64,000 bases of DNA from Bog-159 sp963738375 (GTDB lineage Bacteria > Acidobacteriota > Terriglobia > Bryobacterales > Bryobacteraceae), in assembly GCA_963738375.1 (NCBI GenBank), contig CAVTWL010000006.1, positions 558,001 to 622,000 of the forward strand, in the 5' to 3' direction. The notes under the pieces are model-generated. The model was not told the DNA's origin. It searched no databases and saw nothing but the letters and a program-made list of their open reading frames with translations. The translations under genes were made by a program, and so were the position numbers. Of this stretch, positions 48,229-57,577 are shown one piece after another. How positions within the stretch are numbered: the first letter of the stretch is position 1; every line of letters starts with the position of its first letter.

Positions 48229-50640
48229 ATGCTTACATTAAAGGAAAAATCGGATACAAAGCGTTTGCCGATGATGCCGATACGGGACGTGGTGATCTTC
48301 CCGTACATGATGACCCCGTTCGTAGTCGGGCGCGAATCGAGCGTGCGGGCCCTTGAAGAAGCCATGGCCGGCGATAAGAAGATCTTCCTCGCCACCCAGC
48401 ACGACGCTTCCATCGATGAGCCGAAGCCCAACGAAATCTATACCGTAGGTACGGTTGTCAATATCGTCCAGAGCCTCAAATTGCCGGACGGCAACATCAA
48501 GGTCCTCGTGGAAGGCGTGGAGCGCGCCAAGGTCTTTTCAATCACTGACGACGAGGGATTTTTCCGCGCCGTCGTTCGCACGTTCAATTTCAAGGTGGAG
48601 GCCGGTCCTCAACTGGATTCGCTCACCAGCCGCGTAACTACCCTGTTTGAACAGTACGTCAAGCTCAGCCAAAACCTGAACTACGAAACCATGATTGCCG
48701 CCATCCGCGTGGATGATGCCGGCAAACTGGCCGATACCGTCGGCGCCAACCTGCAGTTGACCATCGAGGAAAAGCAGGAACTGCTCGAAATCTTCGACCC
48801 CGTGGATCGCTTGACCCGGGTGGCCGAGATGCTCGACATCGAAATCGAAAAGCTGAACGTCGATCGCACCATCCAGGGACGCGTTAAGCGCCAGATGGAG
48901 AAGGCTCAGAAAGAGTATTACCTCAACGAGAAGATCAAGGCCATCCAGAAGGAGCTCGGCCGCGGCGAAAAGAGCGAGATCGACGATTTGAAGCGCCGGA
49001 TCGAAACCGCCGGCATGACCAAGGATGCGCTGGAAAAGGCGATGGCGGAGTTGAAGCGGCTGGAGAACATGCCGCCCATGTCCGCCGAATCGACCGTTTC
49101 GCGGAACTACCTGGATTGGCTGCTGGCGGTGCCGTGGAAGAAAAAGTCCAAGGAAATTCGCGATCTGACGTTTGCGGAACAAGTCCTCGAATCGGACCAC
49201 TACGGTCTGGAAAAGATCAAAGAACGCATCCTGGAATTCCTGGCGGTGCGCCGCCTGGTGAAGAATCCACGCGGCTCGATCCTCTGCTTTGTCGGCCCCC
49301 CCGGCGTTGGTAAAACCTCTTTGGGTATGTCCATCGCCAAGGCTACCGGACGTAAGTTCGTGCGCATGTCGCTCGGCGGCGTACGGGACGAAGCCGAAAT
49401 TCGCGGCCATCGCCGTACCTATATCGGCGCGCTGCCCGGTCAGATCATTCAGATGATGAAAAAGGCAGGGACGCGCAATCCTGTCTTCATGCTGGATGAA
49501 GTAGAGAAGATGTCGATGGATTTCCGCGGCGACCCGTCCGCGGCGCTGCTCGAAGTTCTGGATCCCGAGCAAAATTTCATGTTCGTCGATCACTATCTGG
49601 ATGTGGAGTACGACCTCAGTCAGGTCTTCTTCATCGCCACGGCCAACGTTCTGCATTCCATTCCACCGGCGTTGCAGGACCGCATGGAAGTCATTCGGCT
49701 TTCCGGTTACACCGAATATGAGAAGCTGGAAATTGCCAAGCGCTTCCTGGTGCGCAAGCAGATGGAGCAGACCGGCCTTTCCAAAGACGAAATCGAGTTT
49801 TCCGACGAAGGGCTGCAGGGGCTGATCCAATACTACACACGCGAAGCCGGCGTCCGGAACCTGGAACGTGAGGTCGGCAACGTGTGCCGGAAAATGGCGC
49901 GCCGGGTGGTGAACGCGCAAAGCTCCAAGGATAAGAAGCGTGCTGAAAAGATCGTAATCAGCGGCGAGAATCTGCCGGACTTGCTCGGCCCTCAACGCTT
50001 CCGCGACCTGCAGGCCGAAAAGAAGAACGAGATTGGGGCGGCGGTAGGTTTGGCCTGGACCGAAGTCGGGGGCCAGATCCTGACCACCGAAGCCACGCTG
50101 ATGGAAGGCAAAGGCAAGCTGACCATCACCGGCAAACTGGGCGAGGTGATGCAGGAATCCGCGCAGGCCGCAATGAGTTATATTCGTTCCAGGGCCCATC
50201 AGTTTGGATTGCCCCGGGATTTCTACAGAAATCTCGACGTCCACATCCATATCCCCGAGGGTGCTATTCCTAAGGATGGTCCTTCGGCGGGCATTACCAT
50301 GGCCACTACGATTTGTAGTGCTCTGACCAGAATCCCGGTGCGGGGCGACGTGGCCATGACCGGAGAAATCACGCTGCGGGGCAAGGTTCTGGGTATCGGC
50401 GGCTTGAAGGAAAAGCTGTTGGCCGCGCACCGCCACGGAATTAACGAAGCCATCGTACCGATGGATAATAAGAAGGATCTGCCGGAGATCCCTGAAAATA
50501 TTCGCAACGAAATGAAGATCAATTTCGTCGAGTCGATGGACGAAGTTCTCAAAATCGCATTAGAGCGGGAGATTGTGGCTTTACCCATGCCCCCAGGTGT
50601 GGAAGTCGCCTCTCAGCCTGAAGAGATTGTTGCTCACTAA
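48229..50640 (+). CDS. lon: ATP-dependent protease Lon
   Basis: 803 residues, normal length. N-terminal substrate domain (LPMMPIRDVVIFPYMMTPFVVGRESS), AAA+ core with Walker A CFVGPPGVGKTSLG and Walker B FMLDEVEKM, and the C-terminal protease with the Ser-Lys dyad: Ser in PKDGPSAGITMA and Lys in GIGGLKEKLLAA. It degrades damaged and regulatory proteins in the cytoplasm. ATG 48229 follows GGAG. Lies 81 bp after clpX and 11 bp before engB. Confidence 0.97.
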   Translation: MLTLKEKSDTKRLPMMPIRDVVIFPYMMTPFVVGRESSVRALEEAMAGDKKIFLATQHDASIDEPKPNEIYTVGTVVNIVQSLKLPDGNIKVLVEGVERAKVFSITDDEGFFRAVVRTFNFKVEAGPQLDSLTSRVTTLFEQYVKLSQNLNYETMIAAIRVDDAGKLADTVGANLQLTIEEKQELLEIFDPVDRLTRVAEMLDIEIEKLNVDRTIQGRVKRQMEKAQKEYYLNEKIKAIQKELGRGEKSEIDDLKRRIETAGMTKDALEKAMAELKRLENMPPMSAESTVSRNYLDWLLAVPWKKKSKEIRDLTFAEQVLESDHYGLEKIKERILEFLAVRRLVKNPRGSILCFVGPPGVGKTSLGMSIAKATGRKFVRMSLGGVRDEAEIRGHRRTYIGALPGQIIQMMKKAGTRNPVFMLDEVEKMSMDFRGDPSAALLEVLDPEQNFMFVDHYLDVEYDLSQVFFIATANVLHSIPPALQDRMEVIRLSGYTEYEKLEIAKRFLVRKQMEQTGLSKDEIEFSDEGLQGLIQYYTREAGVRNLEREVGNVCRKMARRVVNAQSSKDKKRAEKIVISGENLPDLLGPQRFRDLQAEKKNEIGAAVGLAWTEVGGQILTTEATLMEGKGKLTITGKLGEVMQESAQAAMSYIRSRAHQFGLPRDFYRNLDVHIHIPEGAIPKDGPSAGITMATTICSALTRIPVRGDVAMTGEITLRGKVLGIGGLKEKLLAAHRHGINEAIVPMDNKKDLPEIPENIRNEMKINFVESMDEVLKIALEREIVALPMPPGVEVASQPEEIVAH

Positions 50641-50651
50641 CTGGCAGCAAC

Positions 50652-51224
50652 TTGGTAATTGACAGCACTTTTGTAACGTCTTCGGCCAAGCCCGAACAGT
50701 TCCCCTCTGACGGGTTGCCTGAGATCGCCTTTTTAGGGAGAAGTAACGTAGGAAAGTCCAGCCTGATTAACGCCCTGGTCGGGCGCAAAGGGCTGGCTTT
50801 CACCAGTAGCACTCCGGGCCGCACGCAAACGCTCAACTTTTACCGAATTAATGGGTCGCTGTATTTTGTCGATCTTCCAGGTTATGGCTATAGCCGGGTA
50901 CCCAAGACGGTTTCAGGCGAATGGCACGAGTTGATCGAAAGCTACCTCTTGTCGAGGCAGACCCTGGATCTTTCGCTCCTGATCCTGGATGCCCGCAGGG
51001 GCTGGATGGATCGGGATCTGCAGTTGAAGGAATGGCTGGACCAGCACGACCGGCGATACCTGGTGATCGCCACAAAAATAGATAAATTGAATCAATCGGA
51101 ACAATGGCAAGGTCTGGCGGCAATCCGCAAGGAAAACGTCGAACCTCTGCTATTCTCGGCCTCCACCGGCCGGGGAGTGAGGGAACTTTGGCAAGTGATA
51201 ACGAAAACACTCCAGACGCGGTAA
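50652..51224 (+). CDS. engB: Ribosome-biogenesis GTP-binding protein EngB/YsxC
   Basis: 190 residues from TTG 50652. G-motifs in order: G1 GRSNVGKSSL, G2 STPGRTQTLNFY, G3 DLPGYGYS, G4 TKIDKL, G5 FSASTGRG. EngB helps assemble the 50S subunit. Placement after lon is common in bacteria. The rho gene starts within its last 37 bp. Confidence 0.95.
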   Translation: MVIDSTFVTSSAKPEQFPSDGLPEIAFLGRSNVGKSSLINALVGRKGLAFTSSTPGRTQTLNFYRINGSLYFVDLPGYGYSRVPKTVSGEWHELIESYLLSRQTLDLSLLILDARRGWMDRDLQLKEWLDQHDRRYLVIATKIDKLNQSEQWQGLAAIRKENVEPLLFSASTGRGVRELWQVITKTLQTR

Positions 51225-52687
51225 ATACCACCACACCGCAAGAAGAATCAGACAAGTCGTCCGAGCGCTCGCACGAACGGCCTGCCCGTACCCAGACGGA
51301 ACAACCCACCGCGCCTCCTCAGGATGACGCTCCCGCCTCCGGGCCCCAAGGATCTGCCGAACCGGCAGGCGCCGGCGGCCATCACGGAGGCCATCGCCGC
51401 ACCAAGCCGCCGGCGACGGCGAAGAACGGCTCACCCACTTTGGACCTTGTCGAATTGAAAGACATGAGCATCCAACGGCTCAACCAGGTGGCCAAGGATA
51501 TGAATGTGGCCGGCGCCGCCGGTCTGCGTAAACAGGAGCTGATCTTCAAGATCCTGCAAACCCAGGCCGAGAAGAGCGGACTGATTTTCTCCGAAGGCGT
51601 GCTCGAATGCCTGCCCGACGGTTTTGGCTTCCTGCGCGCGCCGGAGTACAACTACCTGCCCGGCCCCGACGACGTGTACGTCTCGCCTTCACAAATCCGG
51701 CGTTTCGATCTGCGCACCGGCGACACCATCTCGGGCCAGATCCGTCCGCCCAAGGAAGGGGAGCGTTACTTCGCCCTCATCAAGGTGGATGCGATCAACT
51801 TCGAACCGCCCGAGGAAGCGCGCAACAAAATCTTCTTCGATAACCTGACGCCGCTCTATCCCGACGAACGGATCAAGCTGGAAACGGTACGAGACAACTT
51901 CTCGGGCCGCGTCATGGATCTGCTGACGCCGATCGGCAAAGGGCAGCGCGGCCTGATCGTTTCGCCGCCCCGTACCGGTAAGACGATGCTCCTGCAAAGC
52001 ATCGCCAACTCGGTTACCACCAATCATCCCGAGGTTACGCTCATCGTTTTGCTGATCGATGAGCGGCCCGAAGAAGTCACCGACATGCAGCGGTCGGTGC
52101 GCGGCGAAGTGATCAGTTCCACCTTCGACGAGCCCGCCACGCGGCACGTCCAGGTGGCCGAAATGGTCATCGAAAAGGCCAAGCGCCTGGTCGAGCATAA
52201 GAAGGATGTAGTCATCCTGCTCGATTCCATCACGCGCCTGGCGCGCGCTTACAATACCATCGTTCCGCCCTCCGGCAAGGTGCTCTCCGGCGGCGTAGAC
52301 TCCAACGCGCTACAGCGCCCGAAGCGGTTCTTTGGCGCCGCGCGCAATATCGAAGAAGGCGGATCGCTCACCATCATTGCCACTTCGCTGATCGACACCG
52401 GCAGCCGCATGGACGACGTCATCTTCGAAGAATTCAAAGGCACCGGCAACCTGGAAATCCACCTGGAGCGCAAGTTGGTGGATAAGCGCGTCTTCCCGGC
52501 CATCGACATCAACAAGAGCGGTACCCGTAAGGAAGAGCTTCTCATGCCTAAAGAGGAACTCAACCGGGTGTTCATCCTGCGCCGCGTTTTGAATCCGCTT
52601 TCACCGGTGGAGACCATGGAACTGCTGCTCGATAAGCTCGGCAAGACCCGCAGCAACGCGGAATTCCTGAATTCGATGAACGGCTAA
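51188..52687 (+). CDS. rho: Transcription termination factor Rho
   Basis: About 499 residues from TTG 51188, placed by GAGGG a few bases upstream; it overlaps engB by 37 bp. Residues 1-85 are a low-complexity Glu/Pro/Gly/His-rich extension (e.g. GAGGHHGGHRRTKPP) before the Rho N-domain (LVELKDMSIQRLNQVAKDM). The RNA-binding CSD has DGFGFLRAPEYNYLPGPDDVYVSPSQIRRF; the motor has Walker A SPPRTGKT, LLIDERPEEVTDMQR, and VKLSGGVDSN-like VLSGGVDSNALQRPKRFFGAARN. Ring helicase that ends transcription. The extension may modulate RNA binding. Confidence 0.96.
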   Translation: MASDNENTPDAVNTTTPQEESDKSSERSHERPARTQTEQPTAPPQDDAPASGPQGSAEPAGAGGHHGGHRRTKPPATAKNGSPTLDLVELKDMSIQRLNQVAKDMNVAGAAGLRKQELIFKILQTQAEKSGLIFSEGVLECLPDGFGFLRAPEYNYLPGPDDVYVSPSQIRRFDLRTGDTISGQIRPPKEGERYFALIKVDAINFEPPEEARNKIFFDNLTPLYPDERIKLETVRDNFSGRVMDLLTPIGKGQRGLIVSPPRTGKTMLLQSIANSVTTNHPEVTLIVLLIDERPEEVTDMQRSVRGEVISSTFDEPATRHVQVAEMVIEKAKRLVEHKKDVVILLDSITRLARAYNTIVPPSGKVLSGGVDSNALQRPKRFFGAARNIEEGGSLTIIATSLIDTGSRMDDVIFEEFKGTGNLEIHLERKLVDKRVFPAIDINKSGTRKEELLMPKEELNRVFILRRVLNPLSPVETMELLLDKLGKTRSNAEFLNSMNG

Positions 52688-52693
52688 GCCTGC

Positions 52694-53638
52694 ATGCTTC
52701 AGCGCGGCGACGCCATCCTTCTGCTTTCCTTCGGCGGTCCAGACAAAGCCGATGAGGTAATGCCATTTCTGGAGAACGTCTTGCGCGGCCGCAATGTGCC
52801 CCGCGAGCGGATGCTCGAGGTTGCCGGGCATTATTATCATTTCGGCGGCCGCAGTCCGATTAACGATCAGAACCGGGCGCTGCTGGCGGCGCTGCGGCAG
52901 ATCCTCGCGGTGGAAGGGCCGGACTTGCCGGTTTACTGGGGCAACCGCAACTGGCATCCGCTCCTTGCCGATACTTTACGCCAGATGACGGCGGACGGCG
53001 TGACGCGCGTCTTTGCGTTCGTTACTTCGGCCTTCAGTTCGTATTCGGGATGCCGGCAGTATCTGGAAGACATTGCTCGCGCGCGGGAAGCAATCGGAGC
53101 GGCGGCGCCCGAAGTGCTGAAATTGCGGGTGTTCTACAATCATCCGGCTTTTATCGAGACCATGGCCGAGCGCGTTGCGGCCGCGCTCGAGCAAGTTCCC
53201 GAGGAACGGAGGGCGTCGGCGTCGCTGGCGTTTTCCGCGCACAGCATACCGCTCGCCATGGCCGAAACCAGCAACTACGTCCAGCAGATTGAAGAGGCCT
53301 GCCGCCTGGTGGCCGAGCGTGTGGGCCGGCCGTCGTACCGTCTCGTTTATCAGAGCCGCAGCGGCTCGCCCGGGCAGCCGTGGCTGGGTCCCGATGTCCT
53401 CGAGTATCTGCGCGAACTGGCCGCGGCCGGCGGCGGCGATGTCGTGCTCGCGCCCATCGGGTTCATTTCCGATCACATGGAAGTGGTCTACGACCTGGAT
53501 ACCGAAGCGCGCCAGTTGTGCGATTCGCTCGGCCTGCACATGGTCCGGGCGGCCACCGTCGGGGCGGATCCGCGGTTTGCTTCGATGATTCGCGAACTGG
53601 TTCTCGAGCGCCGCGGAGAGGTCCCCCCCGCGCCTTAG
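52694..53638 (+). CDS. hemH: Ferrochelatase
   Basis: 314 residues, six bases after rho. AILLLSFGGPDKADEVMPFLENV, HYYHFGGRSPINDQNRALLAAL, the catalytic His in LAFSAHSIP, YQSRSGSPGQPWLGPDV, and the Glu/acidic surface in IGFISDHMEVVYDLDTEA. The SRSG..PWL block and the FISDH(M/L)E form resemble the actinobacterial/firmicute coproporphyrin ferrochelatases, so the substrate may be coproporphyrin III rather than protoporphyrin IX; this is inference only. It completes the haem pathway begun by hemA, hemC and cobA-hemD 14 kb away. Confidence 0.9.
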   Translation: MLQRGDAILLLSFGGPDKADEVMPFLENVLRGRNVPRERMLEVAGHYYHFGGRSPINDQNRALLAALRQILAVEGPDLPVYWGNRNWHPLLADTLRQMTADGVTRVFAFVTSAFSSYSGCRQYLEDIARAREAIGAAAPEVLKLRVFYNHPAFIETMAERVAAALEQVPEERRASASLAFSAHSIPLAMAETSNYVQQIEEACRLVAERVGRPSYRLVYQSRSGSPGQPWLGPDVLEYLRELAAAGGGDVVLAPIGFISDHMEVVYDLDTEARQLCDSLGLHMVRAATVGADPRFASMIRELVLERRGEVPPAP

Positions 53639-53765
53639 GCCAACACGGCCCGAGCCATCCTGTCTGCGCCGCTGACTGCTGTCCCGCCCCGAAAATGCGC
53701 CGCCCCTAGTCCTTTTTTCCCACTTACCTCTATTCCTCTTAGTTCCGCCCGCCGATCAATAGGTG

Positions 53766-53781
53766 TGAGGCAAATGCCTCA
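53766..53781. promoter_or_regulatory. Perfect inverted repeat upstream of the chemosensory cluster
   Basis: TGAGGCA-AA-TGCCTCA, a seven-base inverted repeat with a two-base centre, lies about 85 bp before cheA in a 225-bp gap that otherwise shows no gene. Its size and position fit a dimeric repressor or activator site, and overlapping ATGCG...CGCAT (53781-53797) adds further symmetry. No regulator is known for it. Confidence 0.35.
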
Positions 53782-53863
53782 TGCGTAAGCGGCGCATCTT
53801 GAGACTTTTCGTTCAGTTGCGCCACTACAATGCGATCTGGCAGAAACGATGAGGCGGTAAGGA

Positions 53864-56438
53864 ATGGACGATCAAGACGTCATTCGAGAGTTCCTTATTG
53901 AAAGTAATGAGAATCTGGTTCGTCTGGACCAGGAAATGGTGGAGCTCGAAAAGCGCCCCAAAGACCCCCAATTATTGGCGGATATCTTCCGCACAATCCA
54001 CACCATCAAAGGGACTTGCGGCTTCCTTGGTTTTGCCTGTCTGGAATCCATCACGCACCTGACCGAGAACATCCTTAGCCAGTTGCGCGACGGTAAACGC
54101 GAACTGACTCCCGAACTCGTGACGCTCACTCTGGAAGCCGTTGACGTGGTGAAATCCATTCTTGTCGCCATCGAAGCCAATGGAAAGGAAGGGGCCGAAA
54201 ACTTCGACGAACTGCGCCAGCGGCTGAAAGCGGCCTGCGCCGATGCTAGCGCCGGAACGCCTTGCGGTGAATCGAGCACAGCCCCCGGCGAGGCGGAGAC
54301 CACCGCGGCCCCGAAAGGCCCGTCGGTCGCGGATTCCACCATCCGCGTCGACGTGGTCCTGCTCGACAAGCTAATGAATCTGGTTGGTGAACTGGTATTG
54401 GCCCGCAATCAGATTCTGCAATTCAACGCCCACCAGGAAGACTCCACGCTGAACGCTACGTCACAGCGGCTAAACCTCATCACCACTGAGCTCCAGGAAG
54501 GCGTGATGAAGACCCGCATGCAACCCATCGGCGTGGTCTGGAATAAACTGCCGCGGCTGGTGCGGGATCTGGCTACGGCGTTCGGTAAACAGATTCGCCT
54601 GGAAATGGAAGGTGCGGATACCGAACTGGACAAGACCATTATCGAAGCCATCAAAGATCCGCTGACGCACCTTGTGCGCAACTGCTGCGACCATGGCATT
54701 GAAAGGCCGGAGGTGCGCGCCCACAACGGCAAGCCGCCGCTCGGACGCTTAACTTTGCGGGCTTACCACGAAGGGGGACAGGTCAACATTGAAATCGGGG
54801 ACGACGGGGCCGGCATCAGTACCAAGGCGCTCAAGACCAAAGCTGTTCAACTAGGCTTGGTTCGCATGGAACAAGCCGAGCGCATGACGGACCGCGAGGC
54901 GCTGGCGTTAGTTTTTCTGCCGGGGTTCTCGACTGCCGCTGAAGTGACCAGCGTGAGCGGCCGCGGCGTCGGCATGGACGTGGTCAAGACCAACATCGAA
55001 AAAATTGGCGGTGTCGTGGACCTGGTCAGCCGGCCGGGCGAAGGCACAACACTAAAGCTGAAAATTCCTCTGACGCTCGCCATCATTCCGGGGCTGGTCG
55101 TCACGCTGCGGGAAAGACGCTCCGCGCCGCGAGAGATCGAAGGCGGCGGAGTCCGGTATGTGATCCCCCAGGTCAGCTTGCTTGAGTTGATTCGCCTCGA
55201 AGGCGATACCGGCAAGCGGCAGATCGAGCGCATTCACGACACACCGTTTTATCGCCGGCGCGGCAGCCTGCTGCCCCTGGTTTATCTGGCCGACGTCCTG
55301 CGTTCCGGTTGCGCGGCCGATTCCGGCGTCATCAATATTGTCGTTTTGCAAGCCGAAGACCGGCAGTTCGGCTTGGTTGTGGACGGCGTGAGCGATACGC
55401 AGGAAATCGTAGTCAAGCCGCTGGGCAAACAGTTGAAGGGGCTGAATTGCTACGCCGGCGCCACCATTATGGGAGACGGCAGGGTGGCCCTGATCCTGGA
55501 TGTTTCGGGAATCGCGCAACTCTCCGGCGTCGCCCGGGAATCCCGCGATAAGACGGGGCCGGAAGTCCAGCAGCACGATTTTGCGGATAGCGACCGGCAG
55601 ACGTTTCTGCTGTTTCGCGCCGGCTCGTTCGAACGTGTGGCGGTGCCGCTTTCCCTGGTCGCCAGGTTGGAGGAAATTCCGGTCGGCAAGATCGAGCATG
55701 CCGGCGGAAAGCGGGTCGTGCAATACCGCGATCGCATCCTGCAATTGGCGCCTCTGGCTCGGATACTCGATCCTGGCGCACCCGACACCAGCGCGATGCA
55801 GGACCCCGCGCAGGTGGTCGTTTTCAACGACGGGGAGCGTAGCATCGGTATCATGGTCGATCGGATCCTCGATATCGTCGAGGATCAAGTATCGGCTCGG
55901 CAAACTGGCAGACCGCCCGGGATTGCTCGGGTCGGCTGTGATCGCGAAAAAGGTCACCGACCTGCTCGATCTGCACGCCGTGATTGCGTCGGTTGATGAA
56001 GGCTGGTTCAAAGGCCGCAATGCGCAGTGCTCGGCCACAGCAACGATTTTGGTAGCGGATTCGTCCGCCTTCGTGCGCGGTTTGGTACGCAACACGCTCG
56101 AGATGGCCGGTTACCGCGTGGTGGAGGCAGCCGACGCTAAGGGAGCGCTGCGGGAGATGGAGCGCCGTAAAGTCGACGTGGTGTTGGCCGGCGTTGACTT
56201 GCCGTCGGATGGCGGGTGCGGATTGCTGGAAGGCATGCGGCGCGTGCCCGGCCTGACCCAAATTCCGTCGCTGGCCTTGATCGATACGGTCGAACAGGCG
56301 CCGGACGAGGCAGCTCGGGCGACGGGGTTCTCCGACTACCAACTCAAGTTCGATCGCGACGCCATGCTGCGCTCGCTCGCCCGCCTTTCGAGCGTTGTGG
56401 GCAGGCGCGAGCCGGTGGGCGATGGGGAGAAAGTCTAA
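53864..56438 (+). CDS. cheA: Hybrid chemotaxis histidine kinase CheA with two CheW domains and a degenerate receiver (one frameshift)
   Basis: About 857 residues joined. HPt domain with phospho-His (IHTIKGTCGFLGF, about residue 46); dimerisation domain (RVDVVLLDKLMNLVGELVLARNQIL); ATPase with N box (LTHLVRNCCDHGIE), G1 (DDGAGI) and VSGRGVGMDVV; a CheW-like domain (VIPQVSLLELIRLEG...FGLVVDGVSDTQEIVVKPLG); a second CheW-like domain (FLLFRAGSFERVAVPLSLVARLEEIPV...IGIMVDRILDI). After a shift near 55890 a receiver follows (ILVADSSAFVRGLVRNTLEMAGYRVVEAADAKGAL). Its expected phospho-Asp position is Gly (VVLAGVDLP), while the switch Lys is present (YQLKFD). It phosphorylates CheY/CheB in the array. 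Confidence 0.9.
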
Positions 56439-56442
56439 ATCC

Positions 56443-56928
56443 ATGACCGATTCAAAGACAGCAGCGGGCCCGGCGGCCGGCTCCGTGCGAGCGAACCACG
56501 AGTTCGCGACCTTCTTCGTCGACGGCCTCTTTTTCGGTATCGACGTCTTGCAGGTGCAGGAGGTGCTGCGCTATCAGGAGATGACGCAGGTGCCGTTGGC
56601 GCCCGACGTAATCGAAGGCCTGATCAACTTGCGCGGCCAGATTGTCACCGCCGTGGATATGCGGCGGCGCTTGAAGCTCAAGCCGAGGGCCGACGGCCAG
56701 ACCCCCATGAACACCGTCGTGCGCACGAAAGAGGGCACCGCGGTCAGCCTATTAGTGGACGAGATCGGCGATGTGGTTGAAGTGGACTCCGAAGCCTTTG
56801 AACGCCCTCCCGACAACGTGGACCCCGCCGCGCGCGATCTGCTGCAGGGCGTCTACAAGCTAAAAGACCGTCTCCTGCTCATCCTCGATACCGAGAAGAC
56901 CATCGACATTGCGGGCAGTGCGGTATGA
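56443..56928 (+). CDS. cheW: Chemotaxis coupling protein CheW
   Basis: 161 residues from ATG 56443, just after cheA. A single CheW domain: FATFFVDGLFFGIDVLQVQEVLRYQEMTQVPLAPDVIEGLINLRGQIVTAVDMRRRL, VSLLVDEIGDVVEVDSEAFERPPDNV, YKLKDRLLLILDTEKTI. It links receptors to CheA. An additional in-frame start upstream at 56395 lies inside cheA and is unlikely. Confidence 0.94.
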   Translation: MTDSKTAAGPAAGSVRANHEFATFFVDGLFFGIDVLQVQEVLRYQEMTQVPLAPDVIEGLINLRGQIVTAVDMRRRLKLKPRADGQTPMNTVVRTKEGTAVSLLVDEIGDVVEVDSEAFERPPDNVDPAARDLLQGVYKLKDRLLLILDTEKTIDIAGSAV

Positions 56929-56953
56929 CGGCGCTCGCGGCCTGAGGAATCCA

Positions 56954-57577
56954 GTGGCCTTTACCTTTTTCTTTCGCGACCAGCAGGTGCTGGATCGGGT
57001 GGTGGATGAACTGCTCCCCATCCTGGCCGGCCGCAGTTGTCCCAGGGTTTGGGATGCGGGTTCCGCCATGGGACAAGAGCCCTACACCTTAGCCATGATG
57101 CTGGCCGAACGAATGGGACACTTCGGCTTCGACAACCTGCGCATCGACGCCACGGACGTGGAGCCTTCCGGCCAGTTCGCGCGCGCTATCGACTCGGCGG
57201 TCTACGAGCGCGAGGAGCTGTCGCGCTTACCCCAAGGCATTCTGGAGAAATACTTTGAACCGAATGGCTCGCCGCAGCGCTTTCGCGTGATCGAAAGCAT
57301 TCGCCGGCGGGTGGTTTTCCAGCAGCACGACCTGCTGTCGTTGCGGGAGATTGGGCAAGGATATTCGCTGGTTTTGTGCAAGAACGTGTTGCTCCACTTC
57401 CAGCAGCCGGAACGGGTGCGGGTGCTCAAGATGTTTCACCGCGCCCTCGCGCCCGGCGGCTTGTTTGCCAGCGAACTGACGCAGGAGATGCCACCGGAAC
57501 TCGCGCCTCTATTCGAACGCGCCATTCCCGACGCCCAGGTGTTCCGCAAACGGGAGGACGGCGGATGCGTGTTGTAA
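56954..57577 (+). CDS. CheR-like SAM methyltransferase lacking the N-terminal domain
   Basis: 207 residues from GTG 56954, preceded by GAGGAA. It corresponds to the catalytic half of CheR: motif I region VWDAGSAMGQEPYTLAMMLAERMG (compare FWSAASSSGQEAYSLAMML of the full-length CheR at 62316), IDATDVEPSGQFARAIDSAVYEREEL, ILEKYFEP, and NVLLHFQQPERVRVLKMFHRALAPGGLF. The N-terminal helical domain that recognises receptors is missing. It starts 26 bases after cheW and overlaps the next gene by 13 bp. Possibly methylates the neighbouring soluble receptor or a non-receptor target. Confidence 0.8.
   Translation: MAFTFFFRDQQVLDRVVDELLPILAGRSCPRVWDAGSAMGQEPYTLAMMLAERMGHFGFDNLRIDATDVEPSGQFARAIDSAVYEREELSRLPQGILEKYFEPNGSPQRFRVIESIRRRVVFQQHDLLSLREIGQGYSLVLCKNVLLHFQQPERVRVLKMFHRALAPGGLFASELTQEMPPELAPLFERAIPDAQVFRKREDGGCVL

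Noticed and set aside
48538..50436. 632-residue minus-strand open frame
   Set aside because: Lies wholly antisense to lon, whose motifs are complete; an effect of high GC content.
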